NCBI RefSeq assembly: GCF_003285015.1
Contig: NZ_QMFB01000046.1
Location: 1-62,476, forward strand
Direction of reading: 5' to 3'
Origin: Paenibacillus contaminans
Lineage (GTDB): Bacteria; Bacillota; Bacilli; Paenibacillales; NBRC-103111
DNA: 62,476 nucleotides
The position numbers and the translations under genes were made by a program. The notes under the pieces are model-generated. The model ran no database searches and was not told the origin of the DNA. It saw nothing but the letters and a program-made list of their open reading frames with translations. Positions 1 to 8,300 of the stretch are shown here, in pieces. Each line of letters opens with the position of its first letter. Within the stretch, counting starts at the first letter, position 1.

Positions 1-105
1 GTCCACCAACTCATTGATCTGACGCAACATATTATCCTTAGGCACAATGAGATCGTATAGTGCTGCAAAAGGACTGAACGTGAATGAGATTTGAGGTTGA
101 AACAT
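1..105 (-). CDS. IS1182-like transposase, N-terminus (runs off left edge)
   Basis: Reading the minus strand from an ATG at 105 gives 35 codons to the window edge with no stop. The product starts MFQPQISF and contains LYDLIVPKDNMLRQINELVD, which I recognise as the N-terminal region of IS1182-type DDE transposases common in Paenibacillus. Only this start region is inside the window, so intactness cannot be judged. No strong ribosome site is visible upstream. Confidence 0.75.
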   Translation of the reverse strand, partial: MFQPQISFTFSPFAALYDLIVPKDNMLRQINELVD

Positions 106-271
106 TGGACTTCACGCCCTTCGCTTTAATACTTTCATTATACAGCAAAGAAGGCACTGCTCCCTCAATAGAATTGAGCTACAGTACCTCTTTAGATAAC
201 GGGACTTTTTCAGTGGCCTCCTTATGCAGCGGTTTTGGAAGCTTTATCCGTTACACTGTTGGGACTGCCCA
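1..271 (-). mobile_element. IS1182-like insertion sequence, right end (partial)
   Basis: The transposase start at 105 is preceded by a leader of about 165 bp. Its outer end, read on the minus strand from 271, is TGGGCAGTCCCAACAG. This resembles the GGGGCTGTCCCAAAAG-type terminal repeats of this IS family, two related copies of which lie at 21.8-21.95 kb. The exact boundary and any target duplication cannot be set because the other end is outside the window. No convincing gene is seen on the plus strand between 84 and 311. Confidence 0.5.
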
Positions 272-322
272 TTTCGCTCTAGACTGCCGGGTCAGCCCCC
301 TCTTTATATGAGTGCCGCTTCT

Positions 323-718
323 TTAGTGCATCATCGGCGGATAGTAATTAATGGTCGGATCCGAATCATCGCCTTCGAATTGATTGCCGCCCCATGCGAT
401 GACGACGATCTTGTCATTCTCCATTTCGGCTTCGTGACGTTCGGCATCGGACTCCGTAAAACCCATCGATCTCATCTTCGCGCGAAGCTCGGCTCCCCGG
501 GACCGGAACATATTCGCGATAGCGGTTCCGACCCCTTCCTCGGATATGCCGATCTGTCCGGCATTGGTCCTCCCCGCTACGCGTTCCGTGCGGTCCTTAT
601 CGAACGCCAATACGTAAATGTTGTCTTCCCGGTAACCTTCCGCTCGAAACTTTTTCACTTGGACTAGGGCGGTATTCACATTGTCAACCGTTCTCACTTG
701 CGTTTCCATGGTCTTCAT
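323..718 (-). CDS. YflT-domain general stress protein
   Basis: A 131-residue protein with the heat-induced stress protein YflT domain (general stress protein 17M family). The N-terminal half (VRTVDNVNTALVQVKKFRAEGY, then DNIYVLAFDKDRTERVA) is the typical fold start; the C-terminus carries the acidic, amphipathic region ending in short polar residues. No signal peptide or membrane segment is present, so it should be cytoplasmic. In Bacillus such proteins belong to the SigB stress regulon; their biochemical role is unknown. An excellent ribosome site, AGGAGG eight bases before the ATG, fixes the start. It is a single gene, with an IS end downstream and a non-coding stretch upstream. Confidence 0.85.
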   Translation of the reverse strand: MKTMETQVRTVDNVNTALVQVKKFRAEGYREDNIYVLAFDKDRTERVAGRTNAGQIGISEEGVGTAIANMFRSRGAELRAKMRSMGFTESDAERHEAEMENDKIVVIAWGGNQFEGDDSDPTINYYPPMMH

Positions 719-1135
719 TATAAATCCCTCCTAAAATGTGATGGGCGGAAGAGGCTGCCGCCTTCTCCCTTGTTTTCGTGTTGCTAGTCATCATTACCCG
801 CGAAAGCAGCGTTTGAAACGGTTTTGCCTGATTCAGAAGATGATGAAGGGGATTATTACGTTGACTTCCCGTCTGGAGAAGCTAATGATGGCGGCTGCGA
901 ACCGCGACCGTCTCTAAACTCAAGTTATTTACTAATTGTTTCATGCTTATAGTGGTGAGCTACATCGTTAGACGATACATACACTGTTACTTCCATAGAG
1001 GAGTTAACGAAAAAAATGAGTTGAATGGTTGGATGAAATCACCTTTTTGAACATTCACGCCCATTTAGCTAAGAAGGCTACCGACACATGGAATCGGCAG
1101 CCTTGACTTGATGTTATTGTATTAAAGTACATGAG
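719..1135. other. Intergenic stretch without a clear gene
   Basis: It holds the ribosome site of the YflT gene (719-735) and a 3' hairpin at 1074-1104. Between about 783 and 915 the plus strand can be read as a short basic peptide ending at TAA, rich in Arg/Lys and hydrophobic residues. It has no start with a ribosome site, so it is more likely decayed coding DNA than a gene. Nothing else is recognised. Confidence 0.4.
1074..1104 (-). terminator. Hairpin after the thymidylate synthase operon
   Basis: An inverted repeat AAGGCT-ACCGA / TCGGC-AGCCTT with one mismatch and a 9-base loop, 32 bases after the stop of the 1136-1441 gene. The T-run on the minus strand is weak (CTTCTTAGC), so termination may be partial. 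Confidence 0.5.
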
Positions 1136-1441
1136 TTAAGAAATAGTGATTTCATTTTTCCCTAGGTTTGATAAAGCAAGGAGATCTTTTTTTATTTCTG
1201 AAATAACATTATCAAGACTTTGGAACTGATTTGTATGAAACATAAATGTTCGTTCCGTATCAATTTCAATCGCGAAAAAGTCATATGTGAAATCGGATAA
1301 GACTGAAATTGATGCCATATACCCTTTAATTAATAGTGCATATTCAATCTTTTTATCTCCATACTTAACAAAACCATCAATGAAAACTCCGTCTATTTTA
1401 TTATTACATTCATCTACCGTTTCCCTTATTACATCGAGCAT
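1136..1441 (-). CDS. Hypothetical protein coupled to the thymidylate synthase gene
   Basis: A 101-residue soluble protein of mixed alpha/beta character that I do not recognise. It has an acidic N-terminal helix, a central beta-rich segment (YALLIKGYMASISVLSD) and a C-terminal helix (DNVISEIKKDLLAL). No signal peptide, membrane segment or metal motif is visible. Its ATG lies 11 bases beyond the stop of the thymidylate synthase-like gene and has its own AAGGTGA ribosome site at good spacing. The two are therefore almost certainly co-transcribed. The size and predicted fold would fit a small immunity or accessory protein, but that is only a guess. Confidence 0.7.
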   Translation of the reverse strand: MLDVIRETVDECNNKIDGVFIDGFVKYGDKKIEYALLIKGYMASISVLSDFTYDFFAIEIDTERTFMFHTNQFQSLDNVISEIKKDLLALSNLGKNEITIS

Positions 1442-1452
1442 TTGTTGTCACC

Positions 1453-2301
1453 TTAATTTTGAACCTGCTTATGTGGATTAATAACGGTTGCCATCTCCAT
1501 CTGAAGCATTCCGGCATGTTTGCCTTTATAACCGACGATTTGTAAATCTTCGGGCTTGAAGTCATAGATGTTCTTGACTTCTTTGTTAATTTGGAACTCC
1601 GGTGCGGCGAATGTAGGTCTGTTTAGCTGCTCTCGAATCATATCATAATGCCTATCATAGATATGGGCATTGTTAATGTAGTGAGTCAGCACGCCCGGTT
1701 TAAGATTCGTTACCTGTGCAACCATATGAACGAGCATAGCGTACTGACCGAAATTAAACGGGATACCCAGTCCCCAATCTCCGCTACGTTGAATTAGTGA
1801 GCAGTTAAGATATCCATCCGTTACATCCCACATCGTCATGAACGCACACGGCCTAATATTCATATGCGGCAAATCTTCCTCATTCCATAACTGTATGATC
1901 ATTCCCCGATCATTGGGGTTATTCATAATTTTACCGATAAGTCTATCAAGTTGTTTGAACTTTTTGACTTGGACACCATAGGCTTTCCCAATGGTAAAGT
2001 CTTCCCCCATCCATTCGTCCCAAAAACGTATATCCATAGCATGAAGTTCACGAACATCATTGGATTGCATGATCATAATCCAATAGATTTCGTCCCTAAA
2101 CTTTTTCCAAGGAACATACTTTGAGGTTAAAATCGGAAACTCCTGCTGCAAATCAAACTGCATCACAACCGGCCGACCTAATTTCTTAACGATGACTTCT
2201 CCACCGTCGGAAGCATACCACGCCCCCTCTACCTTATGTTCGAATCCGTTTTCGAGAATTTGTTTGGCAATTTCTAAGTAAATCTCATCGGCCCTAGACA
2301 T
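1453..2301 (-). CDS. Divergent thymidylate synthase (ThyA superfamily)
   Basis: A 282-residue ThyA-fold protein that should methylate (or hydroxymethylate) dUMP using methylenetetrahydrofolate. Family residues are visible: Glu71 in the helix matching E. coli Glu58, the WDEW motif (94-97), Tyr108, nucleophile Cys152 in RPCAF, QRSGD (171-175), PFN with Asn183, and HIY (213-215). It departs from the family in several places. The N-terminal DRTGTGT phosphate loop is replaced by a sequence without the usual Arg; the Arg-Arg pair is Arg132-Gly; the His after the cysteine is Ala; and the C-terminus extends past the usual hydrophobic end. Asn183 is the residue linked to uracil rather than cytosine preference. 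A real, uncommon subfamily is likely; the exact reaction is uncertain. AAGGGAG precedes the ATG. Confidence 0.75.
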   Translation of the reverse strand: MSRADEIYLEIAKQILENGFEHKVEGAWYASDGGEVIVKKLGRPVVMQFDLQQEFPILTSKYVPWKKFRDEIYWIMIMQSNDVRELHAMDIRFWDEWMGEDFTIGKAYGVQVKKFKQLDRLIGKIMNNPNDRGMIIQLWNEEDLPHMNIRPCAFMTMWDVTDGYLNCSLIQRSGDWGLGIPFNFGQYAMLVHMVAQVTNLKPGVLTHYINNAHIYDRHYDMIREQLNRPTFAAPEFQINKEVKNIYDFKPEDLQIVGYKGKHAGMLQMEMATVINPHKQVQN

Positions 2302-2375
2302 TGATTACTCTCCCTTATTCGATAAAGTCTATACCAGGCAATAATGCTCTTCTGCAGCATTAAGTTGAGGACGAG

Positions 2376-2864
2376 TTAAGTATTAGGCAATGCAAGTTTT
2401 TTATCAAGAACGAATTTAGTGAGCATATACCGAACAAGCGGTCCGACAATGATCAGTTGCAGCGGCAGAGCAAAAATAAAATTTTTTAAAACCAAAGAGA
2501 AGTAACTCTCAAGAAAGGATCCTCCGATTGGACTTTCTGACAAGTAAGCCATCCCCAGTCCAAAGAGAGACATAAAGAGGACCATTCCAATCACCATGCA
2601 CAAAGAAATGGATAAAATCACGAATACTTTCTTGGATTTGTCATATGGCAAGGATAATGCAATTTTCTTCGCCACAGGCCCGACAACAAATACCTCCAAT
2701 AAGAATGCCGTAATAAAGCCTAATATTAACTGAATAAGTATTCCTTTCAAAGAGATCGTGCCGATCAAGCCGTTTGTCATCAAATTATAAAATGTCATAC
2801 CTACGACCATCCCAAAGCACATCATCAACCCAAAATAAAAATTCCCTTTTTTCGTTGTCGGCAA
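2376..2864 (-). CDS. DUF2798-family membrane protein
   Basis: A 162-residue integral membrane protein with four hydrophobic segments arranged as two similar halves. Each half ends in a VGP-V/L-x-basic motif (VGPVAKKI near 65, VGPLVRYM near 142), which is the DUF2798 pattern. Function is unknown for the family. The frame begins with TTG at 2864, preceded by GAAAGGG at about ten bases; no better start lies before the first membrane helix. It is a single gene between the thymidylate synthase gene and a DinB gene. Confidence 0.7.
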   Translation of the reverse strand: MPTTKKGNFYFGLMMCFGMVVGMTFYNLMTNGLIGTISLKGILIQLILGFITAFLLEVFVVGPVAKKIALSLPYDKSKKVFVILSISLCMVIGMVLFMSLFGLGMAYLSESPIGGSFLESYFSLVLKNFIFALPLQLIIVGPLVRYMLTKFVLDKKLALPNT

Positions 2865-3019
2865 CTTTCATCATCCCTTTCTTTTCACCTTTGTTATTAT
2901 AGAGATTGCGGAAACCTCCACATAAGTGAAAAGTTTGTGAACATTTTTGGTGATGAAAATTATGGCTGCAGCTGTGAGTTATCCTCAATTCCCAAGCTAA
3001 GCCGCATTTTACTGCAGCA

Positions 3020-3045
3020 AGGCTGCCTATTTAAACCGGCAGCCT
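3020..3045 (-). terminator. Hairpin after the DinB gene
   Basis: A perfect 8-bp inverted repeat (AGGCTGCC / GGCAGCCT) with a 10-base loop, nine bases after the stop of the 3054-3539 gene. There is no long T-run on the minus strand. Confidence 0.55.
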
Positions 3046-3053
3046 GTCACATG

Positions 3054-3539
3054 TTAAAGCATATTATGAATTCTTCGCGTCTCTAATATTTGTTCGATAT
3101 GATGTGCTGCATGCTGAATGTCGTGATTAATCGCATCGCGAACCGTCGCTTTACCATTCTCGTGTACAAGAACCCTGTCGAATGAATTGGGCAGCGAGAC
3201 GCATAAGTAGGCTATATACTCTCTCATCATTCCAAACAATTTTACTTCCAATTCAACCGGACGAATCTTGTGATTCATGGTCTCATTCCAAACAGGCGGT
3301 TCGAACGCATTGAACAAAAACTTGGCTCCCGTATCCGCTAGCGCAAATCGATTGATCTGAAAATAATTCATATCACAGTCGATAATATGATGAACAAGCT
3401 CCCTGATCGACCATTTCCCCGCTGCTCTTGCTTTATCTAATTCCAAGTTACTAAGACCGGTAATGGCCTGCGTTAGTTCAAGCGGCGCTCGTTTGTATGC
3501 ATCAATGAGCTCCAAATCCTCCGTTCTGACTGGAACCAT
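3054..3539 (-). CDS. DinB/YfiT-family putative metal-dependent protein
   Basis: A 161-residue four-helix-bundle protein of the DinB superfamily (DinB_2 type). The three metal-binding histidine sites are visible: the HHIIDCD motif near residue 50, and the C-terminal HDIQHAAHHIEQI motif. Characterised relatives include bacillithiol-S-transferases and other thiol-dependent enzymes; the substrate cannot be told from sequence. It is cytoplasmic. AGGAGGGG about eight bases before the ATG sets the start. It stands alone with its own downstream hairpin. A second DinB family member lies at 41.3-41.8 kb. Confidence 0.8.
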   Translation of the reverse strand: MVPVRTEDLELIDAYKRAPLELTQAITGLSNLELDKARAAGKWSIRELVHHIIDCDMNYFQINRFALADTGAKFLFNAFEPPVWNETMNHKIRPVELEVKLFGMMREYIAYLCVSLPNSFDRVLVHENGKATVRDAINHDIQHAAHHIEQILETRRIHNML

Positions 3540-3570
3540 CTACCTTCCCCTCCTGTTTCTTGGCATACAT

Positions 3571-4570
3571 TTAGATCGTGAGAGTCTGGAACAAAAACGG
3601 CTCCCCGTTTATGAAAGCTCTTAAAATCGCTTGCGCATAGGGCTGTTCTTCGATCAAACCTTCCGTCTCAAGCGGGTTTTCCGCATGGAAGCTGTATGCC
3701 TCGATGATCGCCATGATGAAGAAGCACTCCAGCTTCGGAACGACATCCTCGTCCAATTTTCTGATTCGCTCATATCCTTCAATGAAGAATGCTCTTTTTG
3801 TCGGATGCAGCCCCATGATCGCCTGGGCGATGTCGTAGAGATGAAAACCGAAACCGCACCTGCCGAAATCGATCGGATATGGTTCGTCATCCCGAAAGAT
3901 GACATTGCCCACATGCAAGTCCGCATGAATCATCCCATAGTTATGTTCATGACTTGTGAATGTATCGAGACGATCCGCCACTCTAGTAGCGGCCGAGGTG
4001 TACAGCTCAAAGCCCTGTTCCGAAATGAACATGATGCAGCTGCAGATGCGCCCAATCCCGTTGAAAGCTTTGACTCCCCCATGCAGGGCGCGAAAAAGCG
4101 GCGGACGGACTAAAATCGGCGCTAGCCTCGTGAAGCTTCGCCATCATCGTCCCCATTTTCCGGATGGCATCCTCCGTGAGCGTCCCTCTTTCCAAGCGCT
4201 CTCCTTCGATCCATTTCAACAGCGTAGTATGGAACGATTGCCCGTCGCCCGCCACAGCATTCGTAATTAATGTCCCTTCCCGATTCGGTACCGCTTCCGG
4301 CAAAATAAGCCCCTTATGCTTCAGCGCCCCCATCCATTCCAGTTCAGAAGCGATTTCCTCGCGCGGCTTGCTCCCGGAGTGAACACGAAGCAAGTATTGC
4401 TCTCCAGCGTCGCTCACAATACGGAAGGTGACATGCTCAGATACTTGGATAAAATGAATGGAACTCCAGTCCGCTTCGTATTCCTGCAAGGCATAAAACA
4501 TGGCTTGCTTCGCTTGCTTAATCGTAAAACGACGATTTATCTCAGTATCGATTAGAAAGCCGCTTTTCAT
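3571..4570 (-). pseudogene. Aminoglycoside phosphotransferase/homoserine kinase-like gene, frameshifted
   Basis: Two overlapping minus-strand frames together make one APH-fold kinase. The 5' part (4007-4570, 187 codons) carries the N-lobe and the start of the C-lobe, reading through AFSRPAWGSQSFQRDWAHLQ to a premature stop. The 3' part (3571 to about 4040) continues with the catalytic loop MIHADLHVGNVIF and the IDFG metal motif. The frames meet near 4026-4040, where one extra base (or two missing bases) breaks the reading. Without repair neither half has a complete active site. It could be a true pseudogene, a sequencing error, or, less likely, programmed frameshifting. Intact relatives phosphorylate small molecules, and this one resembles the homoserine-kinase-like subgroup. 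Confidence 0.75.
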
Positions 4571-4628
4571 CGCTGATCCCCTTCATAACCTTTTTTCTAT
4601 TGAAGCTTACCTACCCGTGAACAGGAGT

Positions 4629-5120
4629 TTATTGAATCCAGTCCAAACTATTATTATCGGTTAATCTAATCACTTTGTTCTTATACAACCGCAGCTTGGC
4701 TTCAAAGCCTTCCCTATTGCTCTCAAAATCCCGCGTCCATTTGTACATATTTTTTAACATCTTCAAGTCGGACTTATAGTAGCACTTTTCAATTCCTAGG
4801 TTTTGCTTGAGGAAACGGGTAAAAATTCTTATTTTGCGCTTTCGCAGCGGCGTATCGAGAAATACGACGGTATCGGCCATCTCGTACAAACACTGGTAAG
4901 ACTTGCGATCCGTTCCTTCGAAAATCCAAGCTCCGTTTTTATCGATATCCATAATAACCTCAACCTGCTCGTCCTCCGTACGTTTATAGCGTTCCGTTGC
5001 CGTTTGGTGATGAACGATACAATCCAATTCGTACCACGGAATATCCATTTTCTTGGATAACCGCTTCGCCAGCGTAGTTTTCCCGCTAGCTACAATTCCG
5101 ATTATGAGTATTTTTTTCAT
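4629..5120 (-). CDS. Small P-loop kinase (adenylate kinase/FlaR-like)
   Basis: A 163-residue nucleotide-kinase-fold protein. It begins MKKILIIGIVASGKTTLAKR, with the Walker A motif at GIVASGKTT, and has a DTVVFLDTPLRKRKIRIFTR lid/arginine region typical of topology-modulation (FlaR) type AAA proteins. It probably phosphorylates a nucleotide or another small molecule; the acceptor is unknown. A longer frame opens at 5144, but the ATG at 5120 has a GGAG 11 bases upstream and puts the Walker strand at the true N-terminus, so I chose it. It is a single gene. Confidence 0.75.
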   Translation of the reverse strand: MKKILIIGIVASGKTTLAKRLSKKMDIPWYELDCIVHHQTATERYKRTEDEQVEVIMDIDKNGAWIFEGTDRKSYQCLYEMADTVVFLDTPLRKRKIRIFTRFLKQNLGIEKCYYKSDLKMLKNMYKWTRDFESNREGFEAKLRLYKNKVIRLTDNNSLDWIQ

Positions 5121-5280
5121 ATAGCGATCGACTCCAGCTTTCACAAAGTGCGAAAAATCATCTCAGCGGAACACGGCAGTCTTGCCTTATCATTTTTTGG
5201 AATTTACTTCACTTTACTAGATTATCACAATTTGGAAATGTTGTCCCTGCCCCAAAATCAGCAAAGACCCTCATGAGAAA

Positions 5281-5320
5281 ATAGCAAAAACCGGATACAA
5301 GTCGTAAGACTCGTATCCGG
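5281..5320 (-). terminator. Rho-independent terminator of the PL8 operon
   Basis: Near-perfect 13-bp stem (CCGGATAC-x-AGTC / GACT-x-GTATCCGG) at 5291-5320, starting 14 bases after the lyase stop. On the minus strand it is followed directly by TTTTTGCTATTTT. Confidence 0.9.
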
Positions 5321-5333
5321 CGCAAGCCGCATT

Positions 5334-8300
5334 TTACTGCATACTAAATTTGAACCAATCGAAGTTCCCTACGCCACTTCCGCCTTTAAATACCACGTAA
5401 ACATCGTGTACGCCGCTCGCTCCTGTCAATGAAGTCGTTTGCTCGGTAAAGGAAACAAACGATCCCGTACTTTGAACGGCAAGCGTTCCCACTAGAGGCC
5501 CTGTCTTGCTATCCAATCTGATTTCGACTGTTTTACCCGTACCTGACGGTACGCCCAGCCTTGCGGTAAAAAGATTATACCCTTCCCTTAAATCAACCTG
5601 CGAATAGGCAACCCAATCCCCGTTGTCTACATTGCCAATCACCGTTCCGCCATTACTTACCCCAAACATGGTGTCATAGCTTTCTGCCTGTAGAATAATG
5701 GACGGTTGCAGATTAATCGATTTTGCAGTTTCCACATTTCCAGCATGATCGGTTGAACGAATCTGTATGAATGTATTACTGCCTTCTAATGTTAACGGAG
5801 AGGTATAAATTTGCCATGTGGTTCCGCCATCTAAACTGTACATCCTGTTCAGCAGCCCTGATTCGGAATCCGTGGCGTTCAACGTTACGGTTACAGGTTT
5901 GACGTACGTGCCGGTAGGTTGAGCTGAAATAACCGTTGCGGATGAGACTGGCGCCGTTCTGTCAATCTTAACGATTGCCGTTTGTGTGAACTCTGAATTG
6001 CCTGCCTTGTCTACGCTATAGTAGGCAACCGAATGTTGACCTGGCGTTTTAATGGAAACAGTTGTACCCGTTTGTTGCGGGCCGCCGTCCACGGAATAAT
6101 ACGTGTTAGCTACGCCCGAACCGCTGTCACTCGCTGTAAGCGCAAGCGTGACATCATGACTCACCCAGCCTGACGGTGCATTGTTGACAGTAACCGGCGG
6201 CGTAACGTCGTTGATAAACTTGAAATAGGTGAAGTTGCCTACACCGTATGAACCTCTGAACTTGAAATAGATATCATGCACACCGCTTGCTCCAGTCAAT
6301 AAGGTTGACTGGTCTTGCATCGCGGCGAACGAACCCGTGCCCTGTGTGGTTAGTGTTCCAACTACCGGCCCCGTCGTACTGTCAAGCCTGACATCAACGA
6401 ACTGGCCAGCATTCTGAGCAGGCACTCCGAGATTTGCGGTAAAAAGATTATAACCGGAGCTTAGGTCAACCTGACTAAATTTAACCCAATCCCCATTATC
6501 TACACCTCCGATTACTGTGCCTCCGTGCGTGATCCCGCTCATACTGTCATAACTTGCGGCTTGCAGCGTAATAGTCGGCAGGGTCGGGGGTGCAGCGTTC
6601 AATTGGAATTTGGCGTTGAAATTTTTGCCGATTGCGGCGTTCACATTCACCGTCATTTTGATTGTTGGACTCAATTGCGTAACCGTAATGCCTGGATCAA
6701 CAGCGAGAACGCCAGATGCGCTGCGGTTAATCTCAATATCGATGGATCCTGTATTGGCTTGGGTTGGATCGGAAACCCCAACGTCGAGTGTGTTTGCACT
6801 TGTCGATTCCAATGTTGTGACGGAAGCTTTTTTGTTACTTTTAATAAATCCCGATCCATCAACATGGATTGTCTTCTCCATATCATTCCAGAAGTTTACA
6901 CCCACAGCGTTAAGCGACGTATCTTTGACAGCTTGTGCATCCGCCGAATTTTCGAGAATCGTAATATCCGGATTGCTGGCATAGTTGGCCATGTCCGCTG
7001 CCGTTTTATTCGGCAGTACAGCATAAGCATAAGACGCATCCGTCGGATTCGTACCATGTCCTAGAGCAAGACTCAAAAAGTTGTTCGTAAACGGAGTCGT
7101 ACTCTCATTTGAGTTAATATCTTTCCAAGCGCCGGTTCTCGACTCGCGAAGTCCATGAACTGTAGCTGTTCCCGGGAAATAATATCCGATATCGGAGCCC
7201 GTCGTATTGCCGGCCAAATGTGCCCAGCTAACGTTGTTCATCGACTCGGACCATCCAACCGTATTGGACTTAACGGTGTTATTTACGGTTAGCGTATTGT
7301 CACCGCTACTGTTCAACATACGATTCTCAACGATTGTCTCTACGTATTGATCATTGGTATTCCTAATGCCTGCTCCCAGGGCTACCATTTTATCTCCAAA
7401 CAGGAACCAAGATTTCTTCCCTTCAAGCGGACTGCCTGTCACCTTCAAAGCAGAAAATTGCATACCGGACGTGCTGTATAAGTTATTGACTGTAGATCCG
7501 CCGGCCCAGTTATAAACACCGTTCTGCGATAAGTTTTCCATGGTTCGATCTGTTGTTGTTCCCGGCAAACGGGTGCTATCAACGGTTGGCCAGAAATTAT
7601 TGTCATATTGCTTACCGTCATTGTTATACAAATAGGTCATGCCTTGACCTGTCCATTGGCCTTTATGATTTTCAGAGCAACAGTTTTCCACTACGTCTAT
7701 CCTGGATGACGAAAGGCTGAGTCCAAATCCGAAACCCGGGCGAAGATGAACGACACGGTCCATTCCGGCAAACACATAGCTGCGTACTAATTCACTTGCT
7801 GGTACGACGGATGGGTCATTCAAGAACGCCTTTATTGAAGCAATGGAACCCGCTGCCAAATCCTTATAATAAGGGGTGAAGTAACTGTCTTCTAACATCC
7901 ACGCTTTTACCCAGCTTTTGAATAAAGCCGCTTTATCCGGAGGTGCTGAATCAGCCAAAGCCAAAATCGTTAACACAATGATGCGCCCCTGGTAATGGTC
8001 CAATCCGGTATTGTATATGCCAAGCGGATAATTTGATCCTGATCGGGAAATCCCGCGCCCTCTAACCATGTCCATTGCGGCGCCTTTATAAATAATGGGA
8101 CGGAACGAATCTTCTATCCATTTATAAACATGATCTACATTCGGATCTGTTACTTCCCAAGTGGAGCCTTTCAGAATCACAAGCAGTCTGGAGAGACCTG
8201 AGATCAACACACTGCCATAACCTGCTGTGTAGGCTAATTTAGCGTGAAAGATAAACGACCCGTCTTCATAAAAACCGTCACCGCTGGTTACATAAGGAAA

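Noticed and set aside
84..311. Plus-strand frame of 75 codons at the left end
   Set aside because: It lies over the transposase start and IS end, has no ribosome site and no recognisable domain.
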